A model generated the notes under the pieces. It was not told the DNA's origin. It did not search any database and saw only the letters and a list, made by a program, of their open reading frames with translations. From an uncultured Paracoccaceae bacterium (lineage in GTDB: Bacteria > Pseudomonadota > Alphaproteobacteria > Rhodobacterales > Rhodobacteraceae), in contig CANLND010000023.1 of assembly GCA_947492585.1 (NCBI GenBank), positions 1 through 53,437 on the forward strand: a stretch of DNA of 53,437 nt, given 5' to 3'. The position numbers and the translations under genes are program-made. Positions 1 through 8,258 of the stretch are shown one piece after another (positions within the stretch are counted from its first letter, which is position 1; every line of letters starts with the position of its first letter).

Positions 1-54
1 AAGGTCTTCCTGTCAGCCATCGCTCTCGCAGCCATCGTCATCTACTGGCTTTGA
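1..54 (+). CDS. Possible 3' end of an unknown gene (partial)
   Basis: The first 17 codons of frame 1 are open and end at a TGA (52-54). They read as a hydrophobic stretch (LSAIALAAIVIYWL), as expected for a C-terminal membrane helix. Another frame is also open here, so this is only a suggestion. Nothing can be said about function. Confidence 0.25.
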   Translation, partial: KVFLSAIALAAIVIYWL

Positions 55-60
55 AACTCA

Positions 61-1447
61 ATGAGTCCAGACCCTAATCGCCTTTACCCAACTTTGGGCC
101 TTCTTCGGGTGAAAGGATTCCTCCTTTTCTCCTCCGCATCCACCAGCTGGGGCATGTCGACATTTTCAAGAAGGGCCTGGATCCAAGCCTTGATCAGATT
201 GTTCGGCGATGGATGAAAGTTAGCAGCGCATTGTTGGCCAGCCAGGTGGAAAGCATATTTGACGACACGCCCAACTGCCTTGCCGAATTGGCTCTGATGG
301 AACTTGAACTTCCACGAACCTTTCCTGGTAGTGAAGCAATGCGTCCGTTCCTCAGACCACATCCTGTTGGTTAACTTCCAGGACTCACTCCCTGGCCGGC
401 GACGCGCCACCTCTATGTGCGCGAGGACTACGAAGATCTTCGAGAGACGATGGCAAGCCAACCCATTGGGGTCACCGCAGAAAAAATCACAAATTCCTCG
501 GCTATCTTCGTCTGGGGGAAACTGATGGAGATGTCAGTGAAAGTTTTGATCTGAAGACCCTACAAGAGCATCTCTACAGTGATGAGGCTGACAAGTATGA
601 TGATGGATTCATTGATTTAAGATTGTCTGATCTGGGAACGCGACTGATTTCCAGTGAGGGCGAGATCAGATTGCTCCAAATTCTCATTCCTGCAGATGAG
701 ACCACCGACACATTGATAACCCGGCTGGCAGGGATGACGGGCGTTCCTGAGAATAGGTCACACTACAATGTCGCGCATTTCACGGCACTCACCACGGATG
801 CTGAGGGGAATGACCAGGTCAAGACGTCCTTCTTACTGGTCGACAGCTACAAAATTATCGACGCATCCATTGGGTGGAGCGCGAAACCACGTGGGCATCC
901 CCTTTTGACCGACGAGCAGGCCTCTGTTGGCGCATGGGCAAATGCCGAGCTCTTCAAGCCCCTGGGCATCAGGGCTCTTCTGCAGATGGGGCCGCCAGCG
1001 TATTTTGAGTTTCAGCTCGATGCTGTGGAAGACAATGTCTTTGACGGAGCCGACCGACGGCTGGTTGAAGAGGCGCAAGACACGGAAATTTCAGCAAGGA
1101 AGAAAACACCTCGTGTCTACAAGCCCAAGATGTTCAAGCTCGTGCGCGCCCTGCGTTATCCGCGCAGGAACCTTGTTCCAGAAGAAGTTGGATTTGAAGC
1201 AAGGGTTTTGTCTGGATCTCCACGAAAGGAACCGGAGACGCAGGTTTCGATCAAAGGGTTTTGGCGGCGTATTGGAGAGGGTTCGATCGGACGAGGCCCT
1301 GATGGCAATCCCGAAGTAGGAACAACCTGGGTTGCTCCCCATGTGCGATGGGGAGACAAGCCGCCAGGTCCTGAGTTGCCATATGCGAAGGAACCCTTGA
1401 TGCCACATGTGACTGATCCGCGTCGCAAATCCAATTCTTCCTCGTGA
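61..1447 (+). pseudogene. Decayed gene of unknown function (stop and frameshifts)
   Basis: Protein-like sequence runs through several frames. From 78 frame 3 is open and looks coding (PPFLLRIHQLGHVDIFKKG and onward), hits TAA at 372-374, then continues protein-like (ATRHLYVREDYEDLRETM) to about 485. There it appears to pass into frame 2 at a run of six A (481-486), and frame 2 stays open to the TGA at 1445-1447. Frame 2 lacks a good start: the first usable codon is TTG at 623, although coding character begins more than 100 bases earlier. A short frame-1 ORF from ATG 61 may be the original N-terminus. The C-terminal part (KGFWRRIGEGSIGRGPDGNP, then TWVAPHVRW) resembles a tail seen in phage and plasmid hypothetical proteins, which is a weak memory-based link. 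I do not recognise the family. Sequencing error cannot be excluded, but there are two or three separate lesions. Confidence 0.55.
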
Positions 1448-1509
1448 GGTCAGTGAGCCGAGCTCGGCTCGAGAAAAGTCCGGAACTCGGTTCATATCTC
1501 TCAGAAACT

Positions 1510-1926
1510 CTACACTATCCTGGACAGAAAGCGGTCGGCCTCACGAATTGCTGAGAGCTTGTCGTCGAGCGCAATCTTGGCTTTTTTGAACTGCTTCCAG
1601 CGATATGCGAGGTTCACATACTCGACGACTTTCTGATCTTGTTCCCAGACCAGATCCACGTCCTGCGTTATTGCAGCGTCACCTTTGCCCTCACGAATTT
1701 CATTCAGGGTTCTGCGGATCTGTTCACCCATGACGTCGATTAGATCCTGGTCGATCTGCTGAAGCCCCTGGCGACCCTTCAGTGATCGAAGAGTGTCCAG
1801 CATGGTGGATCTGATGGATCCGTTAGGGGTCAGGCTGCCTGCGAGCCATTCTTCGGCCAGCAATCGTCCAAGAACGATTGCGTCGAGTGTCAGCTTGTGT
1901 ACGTCGCGTTCGATTTCGATGTCCAA
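1510..1926 (-). CDS. Hypothetical helical protein, last gene of recombinase operon
   Basis: This 138-residue protein is not recognised. It is rich in charged and helix-forming residues, has no signal peptide or membrane segment, and contains acidic and basic heptad-like stretches compatible with an all-helical or coiled-coil fold. It starts at ATG 1926, about 100 bases downstream of the preceding minus-strand gene and in the same direction. I infer that it belongs to the five-gene unit headed by two recombinase-like proteins. Small accessory proteins encoded after recombinase pairs are known in Tn554-like elements (TnpC), but no sequence link to TnpC can be claimed here. Confidence 0.6.
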   Translation of the reverse strand: MDIEIERDVHKLTLDAIVLGRLLAEEWLAGSLTPNGSIRSTMLDTLRSLKGRQGLQQIDQDLIDVMGEQIRRTLNEIREGKGDAAITQDVDLVWEQDQKVVEYVNLAYRWKQFKKAKIALDDKLSAIREADRFLSRIV

Positions 1927-2029
1927 TGTGGTCTCCTTCAGTTTGAGCGGTCATCTGTCAGTGGTGAGTCGGCATTGCGCTGGCTCTCAAGGCGTCAGCC
2001 CCAGTGTGACAGGGGGTGACGCTGTGCCG

Positions 2030-2407
2030 TCATGCGACGAGATCAGTTTCGATCAATTCGATCAGATCAGGGTCTGGGTACTGATAGATTGCTTCTTTCA
2101 ACCCTTCAGTGAGCAGGCAGAGCTCCTCTACAATAGGTGAGGCCGGGTCGATTTCAGCAAAACATGCCGCTTCGAGGGTCTCGATGTCATGCACATTGCT
2201 CAGGGTTAGAAGATCATGGAGTGCGGTAATCCTGTATCTCAGTCTTCGTGTCAGACTGCGTGCGCTCGTGAGGTCGCCGAGAAGGGCTTGTGTCCGGCGA
2301 AGGCTGGGCTGGCCACCTAAAAGGAGGGAAGCATTTTGCAGGTCTTCGTTATGAGACGACATGAAATCCCGAAGGTCTTTCAGTGCGTCTTGGTGAAAGT
2401 CGAACAT
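2030..2407 (-). CDS. Hypothetical 125-aa protein in recombinase operon
   Basis: A 125-residue protein of unknown family. It begins MFDFHQDALKDLRDF, is predominantly helical by composition, and has an Arg-rich middle (SLTRRLRYRIT) followed by an acidic, leucine-rich C-terminal half ending in PDLIELIETDLVA. No catalytic motif is apparent. It starts 10 bases after the end of the small ORF 2417-2584, so it is very probably cotranscribed with the two recombinase-like genes upstream. Its length equals that of Tn554 TnpC, which may be coincidence. Confidence 0.65.
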   Translation of the reverse strand: MFDFHQDALKDLRDFMSSHNEDLQNASLLLGGQPSLRRTQALLGDLTSARSLTRRLRYRITALHDLLTLSNVHDIETLEAACFAEIDPASPIVEELCLLTEGLKEAIYQYPDPDLIELIETDLVA

Positions 2408-2416
2408 TGTGTTCTC

Positions 2417-2584
2417 CTATGCAGCGCCAAAGCATGATGCCGTGGCTTCAAGGCGACTGAATTTCCTTTCGAATGCGCGGTTGTCGTGTGAGAGGCTGCT
2501 TTTCTCTCGGTTGATGGCGGGGCTGGTTGTTTCTTCGGGGTTCATGCCGAAATCCCGAAGAAACACCTGCCGCTGCCAGTTCAT
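2417..2584 (-). CDS. Small ORF (55 aa) between recombinase and hypothetical gene
   Basis: This short ORF fills the gap between the recombinase-like gene ending at 2586 and the gene starting at 2407. Its ATG (2584) lies one base after the TAG of the upstream gene, consistent with translational coupling. A TTG start at 2599 overlapping the upstream gene is an alternative and lies downstream of an AAGGAG. The product (MNWQRQVFLRDFGMNPEE and onward) is basic and has no recognised motif. Tight packing on both sides is the main reason to believe it. Confidence 0.45.
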   Translation of the reverse strand: MNWQRQVFLRDFGMNPEETTSPAINREKSSLSHDNRAFERKFSRLEATASCFGAA

Positions 2585-2585
2585 C

Positions 2586-3968
2586 CTATTTGAATTCAAA
2601 CATCTCGAGTTCTCCTTGGTCGGCTATCTCGCGGAGCTCGGCTTGTCCTTTCATGCGTTGGGCCATCGCTAAAGCTTCACCTTGGTATGCCTCAGCTGTC
2701 GCATGGTTGCGTTGTCCGCAGGATGCCATCGCCATGTCTGTTCCTGCTTGTCCCATTTCTATTCCCATGAATGTGTGCAGAACCGTACGAGCGATGTGCT
2801 CTCCGGTTCCCACTTCTCGCCGCCAGCAATCCGAAACATATCCATAGGCGACAGGGGTTCCATCGTTGTTGATAAACAGGGAGCGTTTCTCTGCGAGGCA
2901 GGCTTGGCGCATGTGATCGAGCCAAGCTGGATTGGCACCACGCAGGACGAGGGCATCGATCAGGACATTGAGCCGTGGATCAATGTCTGTTGTCCACGCA
3001 TAGCCGCTCTTGGAGAGTTCGGTTTCAATTGTGTATTGGGTGCCGGTCCAGAACAGGTTTTCGCCAAAGACAAATCGCGTGTCAGCAAGGCGGACCGGCA
3101 TCACGGAAAACAATCCCAATGCCGCAGCGCGGTTGCGTTGCGCATGGCGGCTTCTTGGGCAGTCGAGTTCTTCCGCACCCTGCAGAGTGTCACGAGCTTG
3201 CTCGATCAACGCCACCGGCGAGTATCCGGTTTTCTGCAGATGGTTGAATTTCTTGCTTTTCACCTTGCGGGCTTGAGCTTCGTAAATTCGAACGAGATCG
3301 GCCAGCAGATCGCGTGTTTCTGTACCAGCCGCCACGTATCGAGCGAACTTTTGCACCGCTGCGAACGAAGACCGGAGGGTTCCCGGGGCCACTCCTCGGT
3401 TTCGAAGATCGCGTGCATATGCGCGCACTGCTTCCGTGGACAGAGCTTCCGGTAATCCAGCTGCGCGGGCCGAAAAAAGGAGCTGACGCATTTTCATTTT
3501 GTGGGTATCCATCATTCCTTCTGCAGGGGGGAGTTCTCCGTTTTGATCGAAACCCGCATCCATGTCTGCGAATGCTATTCGCCAGGCCGGCGGCAATTGG
3601 TCGAACTCCACGGATTTGGACAGTCGGCGCGACTTGGGTTTCGACTTCTTCTTGCGTTTTGCTTCGCGCGATCGGATGGCTTCCTCCAGGGCCAAAACCG
3701 AAGGGTGGCCCGGGAAAATCACCATGATCGCATGTTTGAGACGACGAAGCCGGCTCTCCGATCCATTCCTGGTATCAAACTTCAGGAATTCCTGCACAGA
3801 CAGGGCTTCCATCGACGAAATTCCGCGTGTTTCGAGAAAAGCCAGAAGATCATCGACCAACCTCAATTCCTGAACCGTGGCCGCGGCTATATTGGGATCT
3901 CCAATCAGGAGATCCCAGCGTTGAAGCCTAAGAATGTCGTTTTTCGAGCGGTAGTCTGGGGTTTTCAT
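2586..3968 (-). CDS. Tyrosine-recombinase-like protein (divergent), 460 aa
   Basis: The C-terminal half has the layout of a tyrosine recombinase. An Arg-containing segment (VMPVRLADTRF) is followed by a Lys turn (ELSKSGY), then H391-I-A-R394 followed by LHTF (the HxxR box), and a candidate nucleophile Y428 in HATAEAYQGE. The usual second His box (LGH) is replaced by CGQRN. The N-terminal half contains an Arg/Lys-rich region (about residues 100-118) and a helical domain like a core-binding (SAM-like) domain. The gene overlaps the upstream recombinase gene by 4 bases (ATGA at 3965-3968), so the two are translationally coupled and probably act together, as paired recombinases do in Tn554-like or RIT-type elements. 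Which element it mobilises is unknown. Confidence 0.7.
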   Translation of the reverse strand: MKTPDYRSKNDILRLQRWDLLIGDPNIAAATVQELRLVDDLLAFLETRGISSMEALSVQEFLKFDTRNGSESRLRRLKHAIMVIFPGHPSVLALEEAIRSREAKRKKKSKPKSRRLSKSVEFDQLPPAWRIAFADMDAGFDQNGELPPAEGMMDTHKMKMRQLLFSARAAGLPEALSTEAVRAYARDLRNRGVAPGTLRSSFAAVQKFARYVAAGTETRDLLADLVRIYEAQARKVKSKKFNHLQKTGYSPVALIEQARDTLQGAEELDCPRSRHAQRNRAAALGLFSVMPVRLADTRFVFGENLFWTGTQYTIETELSKSGYAWTTDIDPRLNVLIDALVLRGANPAWLDHMRQACLAEKRSLFINNDGTPVAYGYVSDCWRREVGTGEHIARTVLHTFMGIEMGQAGTDMAMASCGQRNHATAEAYQGEALAMAQRMKGQAELREIADQGELEMFEFK

Positions 3969-5728
3969 CGGCTGAGGCTCGACAGATCCAGAATGAATTT
4001 TTGAACTTCCGTGCGTTTGGCGCGTTCATTCACCCAGGCATAATTCTTGCGAACGGTTGCGGGGGTGTCGTCGAGCAATCTCTCGAGGAGGTCCCATCTG
4101 CCTGGGTTGTGTTGCAACAGAAGCGAGGCGAGGCCATGCCTGAATTTGTGCGGTGTCATTGGCAATCCGGCGCTACGGGTTTGGCGCTTGAACCAGCCCA
4201 GGAAGGTTCTGTATTCCAGTGCTTCCCCGTATTTGAAACCAGGAAACAGGTGAACGCTTTCTTCGTGGTTGGGGAAGAGGGGGCGAATTTTTTCGAGATA
4301 CCAGAGGATGACTTCGAGGCCATTCAAATGGTTGGGCTGTATCGGGGCCCAGATCTCCACATCGTTCTTGGTGTGCTCGGGCCCGAGATCGATTGTTGCA
4401 TGCTTGGTTTTTCGTGACGGGAGATGAAAGGTTCTGCCCGGGCCGCGAAACACCAACTCCAAAGCACTTTCGATTCTTATGGGAGCCCCGCGTGTTTCGA
4501 GGGCGCAGATGGCAGCGACCGTTCCGATCTGTCGGATCCGCGTAATCTCCTGCGATTTCGGATTGAATTCAACGCCAGTAAGCCGGTTGAGCAGTTCATT
4601 GACCTGATTGCGCAAATGAACATGCATCGACAGGAATTTCATTGTCTGCTGTGGTGATGCCAATAGATGCTCACAGAATTTGCGTGAAGTGGGTGACATG
4701 TCGTTGCTGGCCTTCTTCCCATTTTTCAGGAACCGGTTGGCTCTGAGATGGCTTTTCATGAGGGAAGGATCGACGTCATTTCTGGCCATGACGACATAGT
4801 TGGATTTGAGGTAGTCATACGCTGTTCTTGCCGAGATATGCCCCCTTTGGTCTTCATGTTGGCTCCAAAACCGAACGACATCGGTCGCATACTCAGGCGT
4901 CATGAGGTCCTGCAGACCCAAATTTGTATGTGGCGGCAGCCGACCACTGCGAAAAAGTGTGCTGACGAATTTCCGCATCGCTGCCAGCTTGAAATTTACG
5001 CTCGAGACCGAAGCGGTATTCACATGTTCCTGCTCAACAGGATCGAATTCGGTCAGCGTGGCGTCGCGCACCCAATCATCGATTTCATCAGCGATATGAG
5101 GAGGAATGAGATGAAGGTTTTCCTGGCGGCGAGGTTCAGGGGCAGGAAAGGGAGCAACGGGAAGATAGCGGCACAAATTGTCGTCGTGGCGATATTTGTT
5201 CAGCGTCTTGAACGCCCGCTGAAGAGTTTTCCGCTCGTTGGTTTCCAGGGTTGGGGAAACGGCGTCCAACCATTCCTGACACACCTGGCTTGGTTTGATA
5301 TCGCTTGCCCGCGCTACGTCAGCCAGCTTCCTGACAGGGATGAGAATCTGTTTGGCACGGTGTTTCCGTTCGCCTTCTGTGACGGCGTGAGGTTCCAGGG
5401 CGGTCAGAAGTTCCGCCCATTCGTCGGCCCGGGCACGGCGTTCTCTGGCTGCTTCAGCTTCGCCTGTCGCGTTTTTGACCGCTGCAATGATCTTTCGCCT
5501 CGTTGCTTTGTAGGCCTTCTCTGATTTGCTGAGAGAGGGATCGAACCCATGGATTGGCAGTTGCTGTTTTATCAACGTCAGATCTGCGGGGATTTGATTG
5601 AGAACTGCACCATCAGTCAGGTGCGGGTAGCGACCTACAGCGTTGGCGTAGTCATTATTGCCTGCCGCCACCTCTCGGTCTTGAACGTCTTGCAGGGTCA
5701 TTGCGGTGATTGATTTATGAAAGCTCAT
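3965..5728 (-). CDS. Tyrosine recombinase-like protein, 587 aa
   Basis: A long member of the tyrosine recombinase/integrase superfamily. The catalytic part is C-terminal: an Arg box (TRGAPIRIESALELVF), a beta-hairpin Lys (SRKTKHATIDLG), H527-K-F-R530-H and a candidate nucleophile Y563 (TVRKNYAWVNE). The usual GH of the second His box is replaced by DD (ERLLDD). The N-terminal 200 residues are helical and highly charged, followed by a segment likely to be the core-binding domain (about 235-340). At 587 residues it is much longer than phage integrases (350-420) but close to Tn554 TnpB-like proteins. It is the first gene of the minus-strand operon and is preceded by a cluster of TGACAAA-type repeats (5752-5908) that may be its binding sites. 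Confidence 0.75.
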   Translation of the reverse strand: MSFHKSITAMTLQDVQDREVAAGNNDYANAVGRYPHLTDGAVLNQIPADLTLIKQQLPIHGFDPSLSKSEKAYKATRRKIIAAVKNATGEAEAARERRARADEWAELLTALEPHAVTEGERKHRAKQILIPVRKLADVARASDIKPSQVCQEWLDAVSPTLETNERKTLQRAFKTLNKYRHDDNLCRYLPVAPFPAPEPRRQENLHLIPPHIADEIDDWVRDATLTEFDPVEQEHVNTASVSSVNFKLAAMRKFVSTLFRSGRLPPHTNLGLQDLMTPEYATDVVRFWSQHEDQRGHISARTAYDYLKSNYVVMARNDVDPSLMKSHLRANRFLKNGKKASNDMSPTSRKFCEHLLASPQQTMKFLSMHVHLRNQVNELLNRLTGVEFNPKSQEITRIRQIGTVAAICALETRGAPIRIESALELVFRGPGRTFHLPSRKTKHATIDLGPEHTKNDVEIWAPIQPNHLNGLEVILWYLEKIRPLFPNHEESVHLFPGFKYGEALEYRTFLGWFKRQTRSAGLPMTPHKFRHGLASLLLQHNPGRWDLLERLLDDTPATVRKNYAWVNERAKRTEVQKFILDLSSLSR

Positions 5729-5751
5729 TTGGGCCTCTTTTTTTGTCCGCT

Positions 5752-5908
5752 AAATGACAAATTGGCCGTTATCTCTGAAACCGAAGCGAAAAATGACAAA
5801 AACCTGCGGATATTCCAGAACCGAATATTCGACGGTGTTTGTCATTTTGCCCGCTATCGGTGTCATTGACCGATAATCATCCAATTCCGCGCCGGAGAGT
5901 CATTTTGC
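5752..5908. repeat. Cluster of AAATGACAAA-type repeats in both orientations
   Basis: Two direct copies of AAATGACAAA (5752-5761 and 5791-5800) face two inverted copies, TTTGTCATTTTGC (5838-5850) and GTCATTTTGC (5899-5908). Another GTCATT sits inside a palindrome at 5855-5875. The cluster lies directly upstream of the 587-aa recombinase gene. Such sets are typical of recombinase arm or core sites or of operators; the assignment is inference. Confidence 0.6.
5855..5875. promoter_or_regulatory. 21-bp palindrome, possible operator or recombination core
   Basis: TATCGGT at 5855-5861 and ACCGATA at 5869-5875 form a perfect 7-bp inverted repeat around the 7-bp centre GTCATTG. It lies about 130 bases upstream of the recombinase start and within the TGAC repeat cluster. 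Seven-base arms with a 7-bp spacer also match the general layout of a tyrosine recombinase core site. Function is not known. Confidence 0.4.
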
Positions 5909-6014
5909 GAATGGAATTTTGTTCAACCTTTTGGCGCTTGGTGTCGCAAAAGATTTCTTCAACGACAGGATGGAAGTGGGTCCAAATGACGGTTCCCGGA
6001 AGTTATTCTGAGAT

Positions 6015-6554
6015 CTATTTTGCCGCGTTCGGAGGGAGAAAAATGGCGGTGGCCGGTGAGCGTGCGCCTGTGGGAGCAGGCTCATGCCTGGGGTTGTCCG
6101 TATAGTGCGTTGGTGGCCTCTCTCCGCGAAGGAAGGGATGCATGAACTCATTCTTCCGGACAAATTTGGGATGGGCGCCTGAGAGCCAAGCCTCAACTTC
6201 AAAAGGAAATATCATCCGTTTGCGGGGACCGAAACATAAGGAATTGGTGAAGCTTTTGTCTTTGTGAGTGCCTTCGTACATGCGCCCAATTGTTTTCTCA
6301 CTTTGCCCGGTCTCCTTCGCTACTGCTGGAGCATCAAGCAGGGTACTCCAAACGCCCGGAGCATGGATCGGGTATGGTTTTTCGAACCCGAATACTGCGA
6401 ATATTCGAAGCCTGGGATAACCTTTACCACGCTTTGGAATGTCGAGATTGTTCATGAGAATTCGAGCAAACCCTTCCGAAGTATTTAGAAATTCAGAAAG
6501 ATCTTTGGTGCTGATTAGCAGTGTATGATCCATTGCTGATTGATCTGAACACAT
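6015..6554 (-). CDS. Protein with two winged-helix/excisionase-like segments
   Basis: A protein of 179 residues from ATG 6554, which has an AGGAG six bases upstream. A longer reading from 6665 lacks comparable support. Two segments each look like the small winged HTH of AlpA/Xis-type proteins: residues about 12-55 (LLISTKDLSEFLNTSEGFAR, then IPKRGKGYPRLRIF), and about 70-125 (DAPAVAKETGQSEKTIGRMY, then FGPRKRMIFPFEVEAWL). The C-terminal tail is Pro/Arg-rich and probably disordered. It is transcribed toward the recombinase pair and separated from it by the repeat cluster, so it may be a recombination directionality factor or regulator of that module. It is also divergent from zorA, so a role in Zorya control is possible. 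Confidence 0.65.
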   Translation of the reverse strand: MCSDQSAMDHTLLISTKDLSEFLNTSEGFARILMNNLDIPKRGKGYPRLRIFAVFGFEKPYPIHAPGVWSTLLDAPAVAKETGQSEKTIGRMYEGTHKDKSFTNSLCFGPRKRMIFPFEVEAWLSGAHPKFVRKNEFMHPFLRGERPPTHYTDNPRHEPAPTGARSPATAIFLPPNAAK

Positions 6555-6797
6555 CTCGATCTCCTGACGTCTCGTCGGGAAGATGGGTGCATCGGCGTCA
6601 AACGAAAAACTTCTTTGGGCCTCAGATGGATTGGCCGTGCGTTGGTTCAAGCAGTTGGGCAACATGTCTTTGTGGCTTTAGGGGATTCTGGTGAACAATT
6701 AGCGCACTCGTTGGTTGAGTTGCATCAATGAAAGTGGAAGAACTGTGTGCAACAAGAGAGTTGCCAGAAAGACGATACCCTCAGATTTGGAGACGAA

Positions 6798-8258
6798 ATG
6801 AATTTTGAAAGCGTAGGCGTCTGGGTTCGGGACTTTATCCTGTCGGCGGCCAACATGATCGTTGACGAGCACTGGCCTGGAATCATCAGCGCGGTTCTTT
6901 TTGCAGCTATGATTCTCTTCGTCATTTGGGTCTCATTCATTTCGCAGTCGCGCAAGCGAGCGCTTACTGCCGCGCTGAAAGATGCAGAACGCGCCTCCGA
7001 CAGTTCAGGTCATGGCCTGGATGCAGAAGCTCTGAGAGCGGTACTCAAACGCCGGAAGGGCGCAGCCGACCGTGCATTGTCGACTGGATTTTCGGAATAC
7101 TGTGAAACGCTTACAGTTGTCGGCAGGGGCGACGAGGCGCGGGTTCACAACTCAATACGCCCATCAGCATTCTTGAACGTGGATGACCTTGGGTTCTCTT
7201 TGAAGTCCTTGCGATGGGTGCCGGGAGTCTTCGTTTCCCTTGGTCTGTTATTGACCTTCCTTGGTTTGGTGGCAGTGCTTCAACAGACCCAAAGTTTGTT
7301 GAATGTCGACGATGCCGCGACAGTAGGTGCGTTACGTGAACTTCTGGGGCAAGCGTCAGCCAAATTCACTATGTCTTTGAGTGGGCTGGCCTGTTCCATC
7401 ATGATAAATTTTTGTCTGCGGTACTGGTCGAGCAAGGTCGAAAAGGGAGCCGATTCCTTTGCCGCTGTACTTGAGAAAAATATGGCGTTCATCAGCTTGG
7501 AAGATCTCGCAGGAAAGCAGTTGAGGGCAATCGAGGACCAAACAGTACAACAGGCTGAACTGAATACACATTTGGTTGCGAAGCTCAGCGAACCATTGAA
7601 CAAGGTGGTGGAACAGTCGGTGCAGAATGTAGGCACCATGGTCGATCAACTGGGAAAAGACATTACCTCGGGGATTGGCGGCTCGTTGGACACTGTTTCA
7701 GAGAGGATGGAAGCTGCTGCAAATGCCTTGTCTTCAATCGGCGACAACTTGAACCTGGCAGGTAAACAATTTGATGAGGCTCTTTCTTCTTCAACTAAGT
7801 CCCTGATGTCCGCTCTCTCGCGTCTCGAGGACGTGTCCGATAAGCTGACAAGCGCAAGCGGAATGGTTGGCGACTTGGCCCCAACGGTCATGGAAACCGT
7901 CAAAGAAGGAAATGCGGCAAACTTGCGGGTAGCCGAAGGCGCAACAGAAATGGTTCACGCCGCCAAGACCGCGATCTCGGAGGAGAAACAGGTCGTTTTG
8001 GAGGCGATGCAGTCTATCAAAGGCCTGATTGAAGCCTTCGAGAGCCGAGCAGTCGCCTATGATGGGCAGCTCGAGAAAGCCTTTCAGACCTACCAGGTCG
8101 AAGTGGGCAAGACGATCGACAAGCTCGAAGATCACGGGAGTGGCGTACAAGAGAGGTTCGCCAATGCGTTGTCAACTCTCCAGGCGGTCATTGAAAACGC
8201 TAAGGCGTTCGAGCCGGAAAGCCAGCCCAAGCCGTTGGTTGAGGCGATTGCAGAATGA
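6798..8258 (+). CDS. zorA: Zorya type I ZorA, MotA-like motor subunit
   Basis: ZorA is the inner-membrane, MotA/TolQ/ExbB-related stator of the Zorya anti-phage system. It forms a proton-driven rotary complex with ZorB that is thought to sense phage infection at the envelope. From ATG 6798 (GGAG at 6789-6792) the protein has 486 residues. Hydrophobic segments lie at about 28-48, 141-161 (the MotA-like pair begins with VPGVFVSLGLLLTFLGL) and 188-207. A long C-terminal helical tail (about 210-486) is rich in heptad-like Ala/Leu/Glu/Gln repeats and matches the long cytoplasmic tail known for ZorA. A GTG start at 6747 would add 17 residues. The stop overlaps the zorB start (ATGA, 8255-8258). The family assignment rests on topology plus the diagnostic zorABCD order. 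Confidence 0.92.
   Translation: MNFESVGVWVRDFILSAANMIVDEHWPGIISAVLFAAMILFVIWVSFISQSRKRALTAALKDAERASDSSGHGLDAEALRAVLKRRKGAADRALSTGFSEYCETLTVVGRGDEARVHNSIRPSAFLNVDDLGFSLKSLRWVPGVFVSLGLLLTFLGLVAVLQQTQSLLNVDDAATVGALRELLGQASAKFTMSLSGLACSIMINFCLRYWSSKVEKGADSFAAVLEKNMAFISLEDLAGKQLRAIEDQTVQQAELNTHLVAKLSEPLNKVVEQSVQNVGTMVDQLGKDITSGIGGSLDTVSERMEAAANALSSIGDNLNLAGKQFDEALSSSTKSLMSALSRLEDVSDKLTSASGMVGDLAPTVMETVKEGNAANLRVAEGATEMVHAAKTAISEEKQVVLEAMQSIKGLIEAFESRAVAYDGQLEKAFQTYQVEVGKTIDKLEDHGSGVQERFANALSTLQAVIENAKAFEPESQPKPLVEAIAE

Noticed and set aside
84-461. 125-codon minus-strand open frame at the left end
   Set aside because: The plus strand over the same bases shows more protein-like sequence, and the minus-strand product has no recognisable features or neighbours.
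481-486. Run of six A as a programmed -1 frameshift site
   Set aside because: The codon phase does not fit a canonical X XXY YYZ slippery heptamer, and the same gene has an upstream stop, so decay or error is simpler.
6625-6634. GATGGATTGG, identical to ten bases of the dusA att-like segment at 25861-25870, as a second attachment site
   Set aside because: A ten-base match is not far from chance in 26 kb on two strands, the flanking bases diverge at once, and it lies inside the island rather than at an end.
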